Source: Aquimarina sp. AU58 | Lineage (GTDB): Bacteria; Bacteroidota; Bacteroidia; Flavobacteriales; Flavobacteriaceae | Direction of reading: 5' to 3' | Length of the DNA: 64,000 nt | NCBI RefSeq assembly: GCF_900312745.1 | Contig: NZ_OMPD01000014.1 | Coordinates: 1,240,001-1,304,000 of the forward strand | Shown here: positions 19,341 to 28,775 of the stretch, piece after piece | Layout of the letters: each line of letters opens with the position of its first letter | Numbering within the stretch: the first letter of the stretch is position 1 | Translations under genes and position numbers: made by a program | Notes under the pieces: generated by a model | Seen by the model: the letters and a program-made list of their open reading frames with translations, nothing else | Database searches by the model: none | Told to the model about the DNA's origin: nothing

Positions 19341-20000
19341 ATGAAGTCTATTGTTATTGTTGGAACTGGTGATTATGCCGAAATGGCGTATCAATATTTA
19401 AAAAGAGATAATTATAATAAAGTTATTGCCTTTTCTGTAGAGAAAAAATTTAAAACTGTAAATAAATTTTGTGATCTACCCGTTGTTGATTTTGAAGAGA
19501 TAACCAATTTTTTTCCAGCACAAACACATGAATTGTTAATTGCAATCGGGCCAAATAAAGTAAATACGGTGAGAGAACGTTTGTATCTTGAAGCAAAAGA
19601 TCTAGGCTATGATTTTGTTACATATATTAGTCCAAGAGCAAATATTTGGGATTTAAGAATGGTAGGGGAAAATAGTTTTATTTTTGACGGTTGTGTAATA
19701 GAACCTGGTGCCAAAATAGGTGTTAATACTGTTTTGTGGTCTGGAACTGTAGTCGCTCATCATTCTACAATTGGAGATCATTGTTTTTTAGCACCGTCGG
19801 TTGCTGTTTCTGGAAAAATAACAATTAAGAATAATTGTTTTATAGGGATAAATGCTACAATCAGGGATCATGTAACAATTGAAGAACATTGTATTATCGG
19901 ATGTGGAGCAGTAATTAAAAAGAATACTATAAAAAATGGCGTATATTCTACCAAGGGGACAGATTTATTACGTGTTGATAGTATAGAAACTCAAATATAA
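19341..20000 (+). CDS. NeuD/PglD-like sugar O/N-acyltransferase
   Basis: 219 residues. An N-terminal PglD-type nucleotide-sugar-binding half (SIVIVGTGDYAEMAYQYL) precedes a left-handed beta-helix of hexapeptide repeats in residues about 105-200 (ENSFIFDGCVIEPGAKIG, VAHHSTIGDHCFLAPSVAVSG, IEEHCIIGCGAVI). The catalytic-type His pair is in VVAHHS. By family knowledge it acetylates an amino sugar, which fits the WecE-type aminotransferase two genes downstream. Confidence 0.88.
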   Translation: MKSIVIVGTGDYAEMAYQYLKRDNYNKVIAFSVEKKFKTVNKFCDLPVVDFEEITNFFPAQTHELLIAIGPNKVNTVRERLYLEAKDLGYDFVTYISPRANIWDLRMVGENSFIFDGCVIEPGAKIGVNTVLWSGTVVAHHSTIGDHCFLAPSVAVSGKITIKNNCFIGINATIRDHVTIEEHCIIGCGAVIKKNTIKNGVYSTKGTDLLRVDSIETQI

Positions 20001-20028
20001 ACCATTTTAATAATTAAAATTGTGCAGT

Positions 20029-21777
20029 ATGGCTGCTATATTTACTAAAAAAATTTCTGCAAAAGGTTTGGCTATTTTTAGAATAGCATACTGTCTTAAT
20101 TTTTTGTTTGAAATCATCGAAATATTTAATCATCGTCAGCTTTATTTCGATAGATTGCCATATCTCGATGTTCATTTCCCTGATACTAAGTTGTTAATGT
20201 TGTTATGGATGACAGTTCTTGTTTTTATGATTATTGGGTTATATACAAAAACAGTAACAATCATTAATTATTTGTTTACGCTGATATTTATTTCTAGTAT
20301 GACTAATTATTCTTATCATATGTTTTACGTGTATATAGGAATCAATTTCCTACTTATATTTTTACCTATAAGTAGATTTTTATCCATCGATATAATACTT
20401 AAGAAATTAAAATATTTAAATCAAGGTTTAGTATACGTTACTTCCAAAGTGTCAAAAATCAATTATTTACTACCTGTTTTTATGGGACTTGGAATAGTTT
20501 ACCTTGATTCTGTTATCTTCTATAAGATGCAATCTCCAATGTGGCTTGGGGGATTAGGGATGTGGTTACCATCTTCACTTCCTCATGTTTCTATTGCTGA
20601 TGCTCAATGGATACTTAATCAGGAATTCTTAATCAAGTTTCTATCTCACTTGACAATAGTATTTGAGTTTATATTTATTTTCATTTTTTGGAATAAAAAA
20701 TTTAGAATACCATTCTTGATTATTGGTCTTGGACTTCATTTAGGAATATATATAGAATATCCAATACCTTATTTTGCTTTTGGCTGTCTTTCTATTTATT
20801 TTCTGATGGTTCCAGTTTCGTGGTGGGATAGAATATGGAATAAATTAGCTTCTAAAAAAGAAAGCCTTGTCATTTATTATGACGCTTCTAATTTACGCTC
20901 TCATAAATTAAAAATGATAATTCAAAGTTTAGATATTTTTAATCGTATAAAATTTATTAGTCATGTTTACGGTAAGGAATCAACAAACGAATCTGTAGAA
21001 ATAAAAGAAGAAAAAATACACGGGATAGATGATGATAATGTAAGCTATACAGGGAAAAATTTACTTAAGAAAATTGTAAAAGTTTCTCCTACGTGTTACC
21101 CTATATTACTTTTTGATAAAATAAATTTACATGAAAATACTTTTAGCACGAATTCAAATTCTATTATTAATAAAATAGAATTATTAAAATTTAATGAAGA
21201 TGACAATTCACGTGGTTATAACAGAAATAGAATAAGAAATGGGATACTGGTGTCATTTTTCTTCTTATCAATTATCTCACAAGTACAAGTACATTATAGC
21301 TTTTTTGGTTCTAGTACTACTACGCATTTTGTAGATAAATCTTTAGTAAAATATTTTGGAATATGTAAACATCCAGTATTTATGGATAATCATTTTAAAG
21401 GATATCATCAAGTATATGGTTTGAAATATAAAGATGAATTTTTACCTATTTTAGATGAAAAAGGTATGCCAGGAGATTATTTAAAAGGAGGTACATATGT
21501 AAATTGGATGTGGGTTGTAAATGCACCTAATATTAAAGAGAATGCATATTCTTTGAAAAAAGGTTTTACAGATTATTCTTCCTTTTGGGCACATCGTAAT
21601 GCTATTGATTTGGCGCAAAAGCAAGAGTTTGAAATTGTAAAAAAAAGAATTAAAGTATCTTTTAAGTGGGAAAGAGATTTGTTGCATAAAAATATAGATT
21701 CTCCTTGGGAAAAAGCGGGTACCCTAATATGGGAAAATAAAACACCACAGCTTTTTTGGAACTCTAATGCTAAATAA
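20029..21777 (+). CDS. HTTM-domain membrane protein with degenerate DCC-like C-terminal region
   Basis: Start taken at the ATG at 20029 (MAAIFTKKISAKGLAIFRIAYC) rather than the TTG three codons earlier. Residues 1-280 resemble the HTTM / vitamin K-dependent carboxylase-like membrane domain (LAIFRIAYCLNFLFEI, several helices, SHLTIVFEFIF). Residues about 285-380 begin LVIYYDASNLRSHKLKMIIQSLDIF, resembling the start of a DCC (DUF393) thioredoxin-like domain without its cysteine pair. A further helix near 405 and a C-terminal region follow. The enzymatic role of the domain in glycan loci is not established. Confidence 0.72.
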   Translation: MAAIFTKKISAKGLAIFRIAYCLNFLFEIIEIFNHRQLYFDRLPYLDVHFPDTKLLMLLWMTVLVFMIIGLYTKTVTIINYLFTLIFISSMTNYSYHMFYVYIGINFLLIFLPISRFLSIDIILKKLKYLNQGLVYVTSKVSKINYLLPVFMGLGIVYLDSVIFYKMQSPMWLGGLGMWLPSSLPHVSIADAQWILNQEFLIKFLSHLTIVFEFIFIFIFWNKKFRIPFLIIGLGLHLGIYIEYPIPYFAFGCLSIYFLMVPVSWWDRIWNKLASKKESLVIYYDASNLRSHKLKMIIQSLDIFNRIKFISHVYGKESTNESVEIKEEKIHGIDDDNVSYTGKNLLKKIVKVSPTCYPILLFDKINLHENTFSTNSNSIINKIELLKFNEDDNSRGYNRNRIRNGILVSFFFLSIISQVQVHYSFFGSSTTTHFVDKSLVKYFGICKHPVFMDNHFKGYHQVYGLKYKDEFLPILDEKGMPGDYLKGGTYVNWMWVVNAPNIKENAYSLKKGFTDYSSFWAHRNAIDLAQKQEFEIVKKRIKVSFKWERDLLHKNIDSPWEKAGTLIWENKTPQLFWNSNAK

Positions 21778-21798
21778 TTAATAATTAGACAAGATGCT

Positions 21799-22938
21799 AT
21801 GATACCTTTTAACAAACCTTACATGACTGGTGATGAATTGTATTATATCAAGGATGCAGTAAATCGAGGTAAAATCTCAGGTAATGGATATTACACTCAA
21901 AAATGTCATAATTTCTTTAAAAAAACGGTTGGTTTTAGGAATTGTTTGCTAACCTCTTCTTGTACTGATGCTTTAGAGATGGCTGCAATTTTGATTGATA
22001 TCAAACCTGGTGATGAGGTAATTATGCCTTCCTATACATTTGTGTCTACTGCTAACGCTTTTGTTTTACGTGGCGCCAAAATTGTTTTTGCAGATAGTTA
22101 TACTAATAATCCAAATATTGATGCCAATTCTTTAAAAAAGCTAATTACTCCTAAAACGAAAGCTATTGTAGTTGTTCATTATGCAGGAGTCGCTTGTGAT
22201 ATGGATTTAATTATGGACTTTGCAAATGAAAATAATTTATTTGTAATAGAAGATGCAGCACAGGCCATAGATTCGTATTATAAAGATAAACCTTTGGGTA
22301 GTATTGGCCATTTAGCTACGTTTTCTTTTCATGAAACCAAAAATATAATTTCGGGAGAAGGAGGGATGTTGGTTATTAATGATGAGCGCTTCGATAAGAG
22401 AGCAGAGATTATTTGGGAAAAAGGCACGAATCGCTCTGCTTTTTTTAGAGGAGAGGTAGATAAATATTCTTGGGTTGATGTAGGTTCTTCTTTTTTACCT
22501 TCAGATGTTACTGCTGCTTTTTTGTTTGCACAATTAGAAAACCTGCAAAAAATTCAATCTAGACGAAAGATTTTATGGAATAATTATTATAATGACTTAA
22601 AACAGCTTGAGAGTGAAGGTTTATTAAAATTGCCTGAAATCCCTAGTTATGCTACTTCAAATGGCCATCTCTTTTATTTAGTTTGTAAAAACATAGAAGA
22701 AAGAAGTCAATTAATATCGTTTTTAAAAGATAATGATGTTTTTTCTGTTTTTCATTATGTGTCACTTCATAAAAGCCCTTTCTATATCGAAAAAAACACA
22801 AATGTAGAACTTAAGAATTGCGATACTTTTGCAAATCAATTATTAAGATTGCCATTGTTTTATGATTTACATATGGAAGATCAAAACAAAATTATTAATT
22901 TGATAAAAAGTTTTTTTCAAAAAAACCAATCTCTATGA
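21799..22938 (+). CDS. DegT/DnrJ/EryC1 aminotransferase, WecE (RffA)-like
   Basis: 379 residues. PLP-dependent sugar aminotransferase beginning MIPFNKPYMTGDELYYI. It has LLTSSCTDALEMAA (cofactor phosphate site), GDEVIMPSYTFVSTANAFVLRGA, VIEDAAQAIDS and FSFHETKNIISGEGG, the last containing the Schiff-base Lys. The sequence pattern is closest to dTDP-4-amino-4,6-dideoxygalactose transaminase. It would supply the 4-amino sugar for the NeuD-like acyltransferase. The exact sugar cannot be fixed from sequence alone. Its stop overlaps the next ATG by 4 bp. Confidence 0.88.
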   Translation: MIPFNKPYMTGDELYYIKDAVNRGKISGNGYYTQKCHNFFKKTVGFRNCLLTSSCTDALEMAAILIDIKPGDEVIMPSYTFVSTANAFVLRGAKIVFADSYTNNPNIDANSLKKLITPKTKAIVVVHYAGVACDMDLIMDFANENNLFVIEDAAQAIDSYYKDKPLGSIGHLATFSFHETKNIISGEGGMLVINDERFDKRAEIIWEKGTNRSAFFRGEVDKYSWVDVGSSFLPSDVTAAFLFAQLENLQKIQSRRKILWNNYYNDLKQLESEGLLKLPEIPSYATSNGHLFYLVCKNIEERSQLISFLKDNDVFSVFHYVSLHKSPFYIEKNTNVELKNCDTFANQLLRLPLFYDLHMEDQNKIINLIKSFFQKNQSL

Positions 22939-25160
22939 AATTGAATTTTGTTCCAAAAATCATTTATCGTAATGGATTTATTGTAGTTGCAGTTTTAATA
23001 GGTTACACGATGGCTTTTTTGAGTCAAGATTATGGACCTTTAGAGGATACTAAAATTCATCAAGATCATGGAACTCGAATTCTTAATTACTTTAAAGGAA
23101 TAGATGAAATTGCAACTTTAAGCCCAATTAATGATCAAGGAAATTATTATGATGTCAACAAAAATATTGATAGTGAGCATCATGGGATGAATGGTTTTGG
23201 AGGTTTTTTTGATTTATTATCTAATTTTTTACATCAATTTTTTAGCTTTATAGGAGTATATGAATTTAAAAATTTTTTAAATTCTATTTTTGGTTTTTTA
23301 CTCTTTTTGTTTTGTGGTCTATTAGGAAAAGAATTAGGAGGTTGGAAAGTTGGGTTGTTTACATTATTATTTGTAGTGTTAACTCCTGTAATGTTTGGAT
23401 ATTCGATGAATAATCCAAAAGACATTCCTGCTGCTGCATTTTATATGTTTTCTTTGTTTCATATTATCAAGCTATTAAAAGAACTTCCTAGAATATCTAT
23501 TAAAAGATCTTTTTTATTAATCCTCAATATCTCCATTCTAATTAATATTAGAATAATTGGCCTAATTGTTATTGGGTATGTTTTATTGGCAGTTTTACTA
23601 TGGTGGTTACTTGAGAATTATAAATCAAATTTCAAAAAAATTATAGTAAAAGATACTTTGCTATTAGCTGGTAAATCTGTTGGAATATGTGTGCTTGCGT
23701 ATTTGGCAGTGAGCATTTTTTGGCCATATGCACAAACCAACCCTATAAAAGTTCCTTTCGAAATGTTATTTAAAACGAGCGAGTTTAGAGGTTTTGAAAA
23801 CTTACAAATATTTGAAGGGAATTGGCAGAGTAGTTTTAATGTGCCCTGGTATTTTGCAATTAAAAACTTGTTTATTATTACAATGCCATTACATGCATTT
23901 ATTGGTTTTTTTCTGATACCCTTACTTTATTATAAGAATACCAATAAGAATATACTATATATATCTATAGTGTTGTTTACTACTGTATTTCCTATGTTAC
24001 TCGTTATTTTTGGTAAGCCCAATAGTCATGATGGTTCAAGGCAATTTATGTTTTCAGTACTGCCCATCGTTGTGCTAAGTGCATTATCATGGAGTAGATT
24101 AATTCAATTGATAAAAATAAAAAATGTAAAGCTAGCAATCTATGGAATTCTTTTCTTGTTGTTATTGCAACCATTACGGTTTATGGTACAATATCACCCA
24201 ATGCAAGCATTATATTTTAGCCCGATTATTGGTGGTGTAGGAGGAGCGTATGGAGATTATGAGATAGATTATTATGGTGTTGCTATTAAACCAGCTTTAG
24301 ATTGGTTAGAAAAAAATGTTGGAGATAAAGATAATCCTCCTAGGATACGAATGTATTATGGCAGCCAAACTAAAGTAACATATCATCTCGATAAAAGCCC
24401 AAATTTAGAATATGCTCTAACAAGACGAGATTCTCCGGATTGGGACTATTCTATCGTTATGTTGGCAGAAGGGAAGTATAAAAAAGATATAAAAAGTGCA
24501 AATTGGTCTCCAGAAAATACTGTACATGAAATTAAAATAGATGGTGCACCGATTTGTTTTATTATAAAAAATAGCTATAGTGTAGATGAAGACATTCTAA
24601 AAATTGAAAAAAGCTTAAGTAATGCTCCTTCTGTAAACCAATATATTCAATTAAGCTTATTGTATTATAATAAGGCTAATTATTTAAAAAGTATAGAGGC
24701 TTCAAAAAAAGCAGTATCATTAGATCCCAATAATAGTATTGCATATAATAATTTATGCTCTGCGTATAATAATTTGTTGATGTATGATGAAGCTAAAATA
24801 GCTTGTGAAAAATCGTTGTTGATCAAACCTAAAACATCATTAACAATAAATAATCTTAGTGTATCTTTTAAAGGTATTGATAGAAGAGAAAATCGAAAAC
24901 TAACCTCAGAAGAATACCTTAATCTTAGCTATAATTATTACAAATTGGGGTATTTCGATAAGTGTATTGAGGTTAGTGAAGAATTGTTAGAAATAGTGCC
25001 TAATAGTGTGGTAGCGTATAATAATATATGTTCATCTTATAATGCTCTTAAACAACATGAAGAAGCTATTAAAGCATGTAAAAAAGCTTTAGAAATAAAT
25101 CCTGATTATCAATTAGCAAAGAATAATTTGAAATGGGCAGAAAGTAAATTAAACCCATAG
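22935..25160 (+). CDS. GT-C type glycosyltransferase with C-terminal TPR repeats
   Basis: 741 residues. About ten to twelve membrane helices in residues 10-430. The first external loop is acidic (YGPLEDTKIHQDHG) as expected of GT-C enzymes, and a loop NNPKDIPAAAFYMF follows. A soluble domain (about 430-560) precedes TPRs (about 565-741) with repeated AYNN(L/I)CS units. The last 50 residues (ALEINPDYQLAKNNLKWA) nearly match the TPR end of the protein at 14714-16681. Probable role: transfer of a lipid-linked sugar or glycan to protein or glycan acceptor. End of the glycan operon. Confidence 0.8.
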   Translation: MKLNFVPKIIYRNGFIVVAVLIGYTMAFLSQDYGPLEDTKIHQDHGTRILNYFKGIDEIATLSPINDQGNYYDVNKNIDSEHHGMNGFGGFFDLLSNFLHQFFSFIGVYEFKNFLNSIFGFLLFLFCGLLGKELGGWKVGLFTLLFVVLTPVMFGYSMNNPKDIPAAAFYMFSLFHIIKLLKELPRISIKRSFLLILNISILINIRIIGLIVIGYVLLAVLLWWLLENYKSNFKKIIVKDTLLLAGKSVGICVLAYLAVSIFWPYAQTNPIKVPFEMLFKTSEFRGFENLQIFEGNWQSSFNVPWYFAIKNLFIITMPLHAFIGFFLIPLLYYKNTNKNILYISIVLFTTVFPMLLVIFGKPNSHDGSRQFMFSVLPIVVLSALSWSRLIQLIKIKNVKLAIYGILFLLLLQPLRFMVQYHPMQALYFSPIIGGVGGAYGDYEIDYYGVAIKPALDWLEKNVGDKDNPPRIRMYYGSQTKVTYHLDKSPNLEYALTRRDSPDWDYSIVMLAEGKYKKDIKSANWSPENTVHEIKIDGAPICFIIKNSYSVDEDILKIEKSLSNAPSVNQYIQLSLLYYNKANYLKSIEASKKAVSLDPNNSIAYNNLCSAYNNLLMYDEAKIACEKSLLIKPKTSLTINNLSVSFKGIDRRENRKLTSEEYLNLSYNYYKLGYFDKCIEVSEELLEIVPNSVVAYNNICSSYNALKQHEEAIKACKKALEINPDYQLAKNNLKWAESKLNP

Positions 25161-25285
25161 TTTTTTAAGATTAGAAGTAAAAAAAATGTTTTTTATAGAG
25201 CCTTTTTATACTGCATGTTTTATCAGGTGTTTTGTAGTTATTTAAAATGTACTTTACAGAGTTTTATTATTAGAAGATTATAATC

Positions 25286-26200
25286 TTAAAATATAGATAA
25301 CCCTGTCAAAGTAGTTAATCGTTCTAAAGCAAGCATCCCTAGTTCTGAGTTTCCTTTGGGGTTTAATGGAGGGCTCCATACCGTTACGGTATACTGCCCA
25401 GGGTGTACTGCTACAATTCCTCCGCCAACACCACTTTTTCCGGGTAAACCTACTCTATAACTAAACTCACCTGCTTCATCATAAAAACCACACGTCTGCA
25501 TTATTGCATTAATACGTTTCACCTTTCTGGATGATAATATTTGTTCTTTGTCAAATAATCGTTTTCCGCCGTTGGCGTATATCATAAATGCAGTTGATAG
25601 TTCTTTACAAGACATTTCAATAGAACACTGGTAGATATAGAAATCAAGGACGGTTTCAATATCATTTTTAATATTGCCAAAAGATTTCATTAAATTTAAT
25701 ACTGCTGCATTGCGGTAACTATGTTTTTTTTCGGATTGAAAAACTTTTGGGTTGATATCAATATCTGTACAGCCAGTGATTTTATGTATGAAATCGAGAA
25801 AATCTTTTTTAGGGTCTTTTAATTGAGATATTAAAACATCACAAATTACTAAGGCACCCGCATTTATAAATGGATTCCTGGGAACCCCATTTTCATATTC
25901 TAATTGTACCAAAGAGTTAAAAGGGTCTCCAGAGGGCTCTACATCCACACGTTTAAATAATTCATCATCTAATAATGACATGGCCATAGTTAAAGCAAAT
26001 ACTTTTGATATACTTTGAATAGAAAATCGTTCACCATTATCTCCAAAGTTATAATGACCAGAATTAATGCAATACAGGTGCATCCCGAATTTTTTAGGCT
26101 CAATTTTTGCTAATTCAGGAATATATGAAGCTACTTTTCCAGTATAATGTATCGACGGTAGTTCTGATCTTATCTCGTTAAGTATTTGTTGATAATCCAC
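25286..26200 (-). CDS. glsA: Glutaminase (GlsA family)
   Basis: 304 residues, the usual length. Hydrolyses L-glutamine to glutamate and ammonia in the cytoplasm. The serine beta-lactamase-like fold is shown by the SxxK motif in FSIQSISKVFALTMA (residues about 59-73), NPFINAGALVICD (about 127), YRNAAVLNLMKSFG, and GLPGKSGVGGGIVAV near residue 252. It lies 10 bp after pepE on the same strand, so the pair form a small nitrogen-scavenging operon. Confidence 0.94.
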   Translation of the reverse strand: MDYQQILNEIRSELPSIHYTGKVASYIPELAKIEPKKFGMHLYCINSGHYNFGDNGERFSIQSISKVFALTMAMSLLDDELFKRVDVEPSGDPFNSLVQLEYENGVPRNPFINAGALVICDVLISQLKDPKKDFLDFIHKITGCTDIDINPKVFQSEKKHSYRNAAVLNLMKSFGNIKNDIETVLDFYIYQCSIEMSCKELSTAFMIYANGGKRLFDKEQILSSRKVKRINAIMQTCGFYDEAGEFSYRVGLPGKSGVGGGIVAVHPGQYTVTVWSPPLNPKGNSELGMLALERLTTLTGLSIF

Positions 26201-26210
26201 AGTATAATTT

Positions 26211-26918
26211 TTAATTTAATCCAGATAATGAGCTACCCGTTTCTACTTCGTAGGGGTCTTTGTCTTTTTCAAAAATTCTAGCACTTAAATTTCCTTCCAG
26301 AGTTATTTTATTGTCATAAACTTTTAACCAACTTCCTTCTCTTAAACCTACCACGGGTTGCGGATTTAGATTATGAAATTCTTTAATTCGAGTTTCTCGG
26401 GTTTCTCCTTTATGTGTCGAATTAGGGTCAGGATCAAGATAATGTGGATTAATATTAAATGGTACGATACCTAATGTTGCAAAGTTTGGAGGGTATACAA
26501 TAGGCATATCATTTGTAGTTTTCATAGTAAGACCACAAATATTACTTCCTGCACTTGTTCCCAGATAAGGTACTCCAGAAAGAACGGCTTCTTTTAATGG
26601 TTCTATAACTCCATTTCGGTATAATTGATCCACCAATAGAAATGTATTTCCGCCTCCGGTATAGATACCTTTGGCGTTTTTAATAGCTTCTATAGGATCT
26701 GAAAACATATGTATGCTAACTATTCTTTTATTTATTTTTTTAAAAATATTATTGATACCTATGGTGTATTCGTCATGAGAAATTCCGCCCGGACGAGCAT
26801 AAGGTATAAAAAGTATTTCCTCAATACCTGAGTATAAGTCGATTAAAGTGTCTTGTAAATATGCCAAGGGTTCACTTCCGTGAAGTGTAGATGTACTTGC
26901 AATAATACAGTTTGCCAT
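26211..26918 (-). CDS. pepE: Dipeptidase E (peptidase family S51)
   Basis: 235 residues, standard length. Hydrolyses Asp-X dipeptides. The nucleophile motif YLGTSAGSNICG contains the catalytic Ser near residue 121; GIYTGGGNTFLLVDQL precedes it and NPHYLDPDP follows. All match S51 peptidases. First gene of a two-gene operon with glsA, which would together release Asp and Glu/ammonia from small peptides and amides. Confidence 0.92.
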   Translation of the reverse strand: MANCIIASTSTLHGSEPLAYLQDTLIDLYSGIEEILFIPYARPGGISHDEYTIGINNIFKKINKRIVSIHMFSDPIEAIKNAKGIYTGGGNTFLLVDQLYRNGVIEPLKEAVLSGVPYLGTSAGSNICGLTMKTTNDMPIVYPPNFATLGIVPFNINPHYLDPDPNSTHKGETRETRIKEFHNLNPQPVVGLREGSWLKVYDNKITLEGNLSARIFEKDKDPYEVETGSSLSGLN

Positions 26919-27021
26919 TAGATTTTTTTTATAAAAGTAGTTTAACGTTTTCTTATCCGGAAATCTTCTGTGAAAATAAAAAAATGTAGTATCTTAAAAA
27001 ATAAAATTAACCTCGTTTATT

Positions 27022-27810
27022 ATGAAGATAAAATTATCTGTTCTTTTTGTTTGCTTTATAGTTAGTACATCCATAGCCCAAATTACTTCAAGAGTTATAA
27101 TTCATGGAAAAATAAGTGCGCCCATTGGAGATGATGTAGAAGGTGTAGTGGTTTATAACCGAAGTACGAATAAAGGTACAATTACTACCAAGGATGGAAA
27201 GTTTAAAATAGGTGCTGGTATTAATGATCGGATTGAAGTTGTGGCAATGCAATATCAGAACTTTGTGATACTGGTAGATAAAGGAATAGTAGATACTAAG
27301 AGATTAAATATTTTTCTTAACGAATCTGTAAACCAACTAGAAGAAGTTGTGGTAACCCCATATGACTTAGCTGGTAATGTGTCTGTAGATGTAAAAAAAA
27401 TAGGATTTAGTCAAAGTGGGATAGGAGATGTAGCAGAAGAGACGTCTTCGAGAATTAATGATACCGATTATGATTTTAGGCCAGATGAGTTGTCTCCATT
27501 AGAAAATAAAGTGTTCTTAGAAGATAGAATGATTAATGGGCTTAATTTTGTTAACCTTTTTAAATTGTTTTATAATACTAAGAAAACTTCTAAAAAGAAA
27601 AAGTACTCTTCAGATATTGATGTTAGGGTTAGAGATTTGTATAATGATGAGTTTTTTAAAGATTATCTGGCATTAGAAATAGATCAGATTAATGATTTCA
27701 TCTTTTTTGCTGAAGAAAATGGCTTAAATGCAAAGTATTTTGAATCAGGAAAAGAACTCGATCTTTTACAGTTTTTGGCATATCAAAGTAAGCTTTATCA
27801 TAAGAAATAA
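27022..27810 (+). CDS. CarboxypepD_reg-like secreted protein, copy 1 of 3
   Basis: 262 residues, signal peptide ending TSIAQ. Residues about 28-115 are the carboxypeptidase regulatory-like beta-sandwich seen at the start of TonB-dependent SusC receptors: VHGKI-type start, GVVVYNRSTNKGTITTKDGKFKI, then VNQLEEVVVTPYDLAGN. No TonB barrel follows. The C-terminal half is helical and charged. Two paralogues follow directly, sharing the order signal peptide, reg domain, LSGN/LAGN motif and C-terminal helices. Function unknown; probably periplasmic or outer-membrane associated. Confidence 0.8.
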   Translation: MKIKLSVLFVCFIVSTSIAQITSRVIIHGKISAPIGDDVEGVVVYNRSTNKGTITTKDGKFKIGAGINDRIEVVAMQYQNFVILVDKGIVDTKRLNIFLNESVNQLEEVVVTPYDLAGNVSVDVKKIGFSQSGIGDVAEETSSRINDTDYDFRPDELSPLENKVFLEDRMINGLNFVNLFKLFYNTKKTSKKKKYSSDIDVRVRDLYNDEFFKDYLALEIDQINDFIFFAEENGLNAKYFESGKELDLLQFLAYQSKLYHKK

Positions 27811-27918
27811 GGTAGGGCAAAAAGGAGCTTTTGTAATTCTATGTTAGTTATATCGTCTTTGGTAGAGAAGATCTTTATGTAGTGGTATTGTATAAAGATC
27901 ATTTCTGATGATATTTAT

Positions 27919-28674
27919 ATGATAAGATTACTACTATTTCTACCTCTACTTATTTCACTACAAACTTTTGGTCAATCTGAAAAACTTCAAGGAAAAATCG
28001 TTGCCGATTCCCTACAAGGGTACGCCATTAATATTGTAAATTTTACTAAAGAAATTGGTACAACAAATGATGAGCAGGGTTTTTTTGAAATACCTGCAAG
28101 TCCAGGAGATTCGATTGTTTTTTCTTCTGTTCAATATCAAATACGATCAATTGTAGTTAAGCAAGATCAGCTTCAGGATAAAAAGATTACAATTGTACTA
28201 TATCCCATAGTACAACAATTAGAACAAGTGAGGATAAGCACTACAGAGCTTTCGGGTAACCTCGATAAAGATGTAGGTATCGTAGAGTTACAACCTTTTG
28301 TAGATAACAGGACATTGGGTCTTCCGTTTAGCGATAAACCACAGCCAACAAAAGCCGAAAGAAGAATCTATACAGCAAGAAGTGGGATAATTGATAGACC
28401 CATTAATTATCTAAGCGGAAAATTAAAAAAACTAAAGAGAATTAAAGCATTAGAAGATCTTGATGCAATAGTACAAAGAGGAGAAACGACTTTTAATACT
28501 ACCTTCTTTGTAGAAGCACTACAATTACCAGAAGATTTGATAACCGATTTTATGTATTACTGTGCCAAGGATGAATATTTTAAAAACCTTCTTGAAAACT
28601 CTAAAAGGTTAACACTTGTAGAGTTTTTTCAGACAAAGGCAAAATCTTATAAAGAACACAAAAAGCTGGATTAG
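27919..28674 (+). CDS. CarboxypepD_reg-like secreted protein, copy 2 of 3
   Basis: 251 residues with signal peptide LLLFLPLLISLQTFGQ. The reg-like domain has GYAINIVNFTKEIGTTNDEQGFFEIPASPGDSIVFSSVQYQ and ends in VQQLEQVRISTTELSGNLDKDV. The C-terminal region includes EALQLPEDLITDFMYYCAKD, the counterpart of NLPEEKIYDFLLLC in copy 3. It lies 108 bp after copy 1. Likely descended by tandem duplication. Confidence 0.8.
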   Translation: MIRLLLFLPLLISLQTFGQSEKLQGKIVADSLQGYAINIVNFTKEIGTTNDEQGFFEIPASPGDSIVFSSVQYQIRSIVVKQDQLQDKKITIVLYPIVQQLEQVRISTTELSGNLDKDVGIVELQPFVDNRTLGLPFSDKPQPTKAERRIYTARSGIIDRPINYLSGKLKKLKRIKALEDLDAIVQRGETTFNTTFFVEALQLPEDLITDFMYYCAKDEYFKNLLENSKRLTLVEFFQTKAKSYKEHKKLD

Positions 28675-28775
28675 TTACTTTTTGTTATGGCCTAAAGTTT
28701 GATTTCTAAAAAATTATATGAATGCAACATGATTGGATACGATTTGTCTTTAATAATGAATTTTAACAAGCATAG

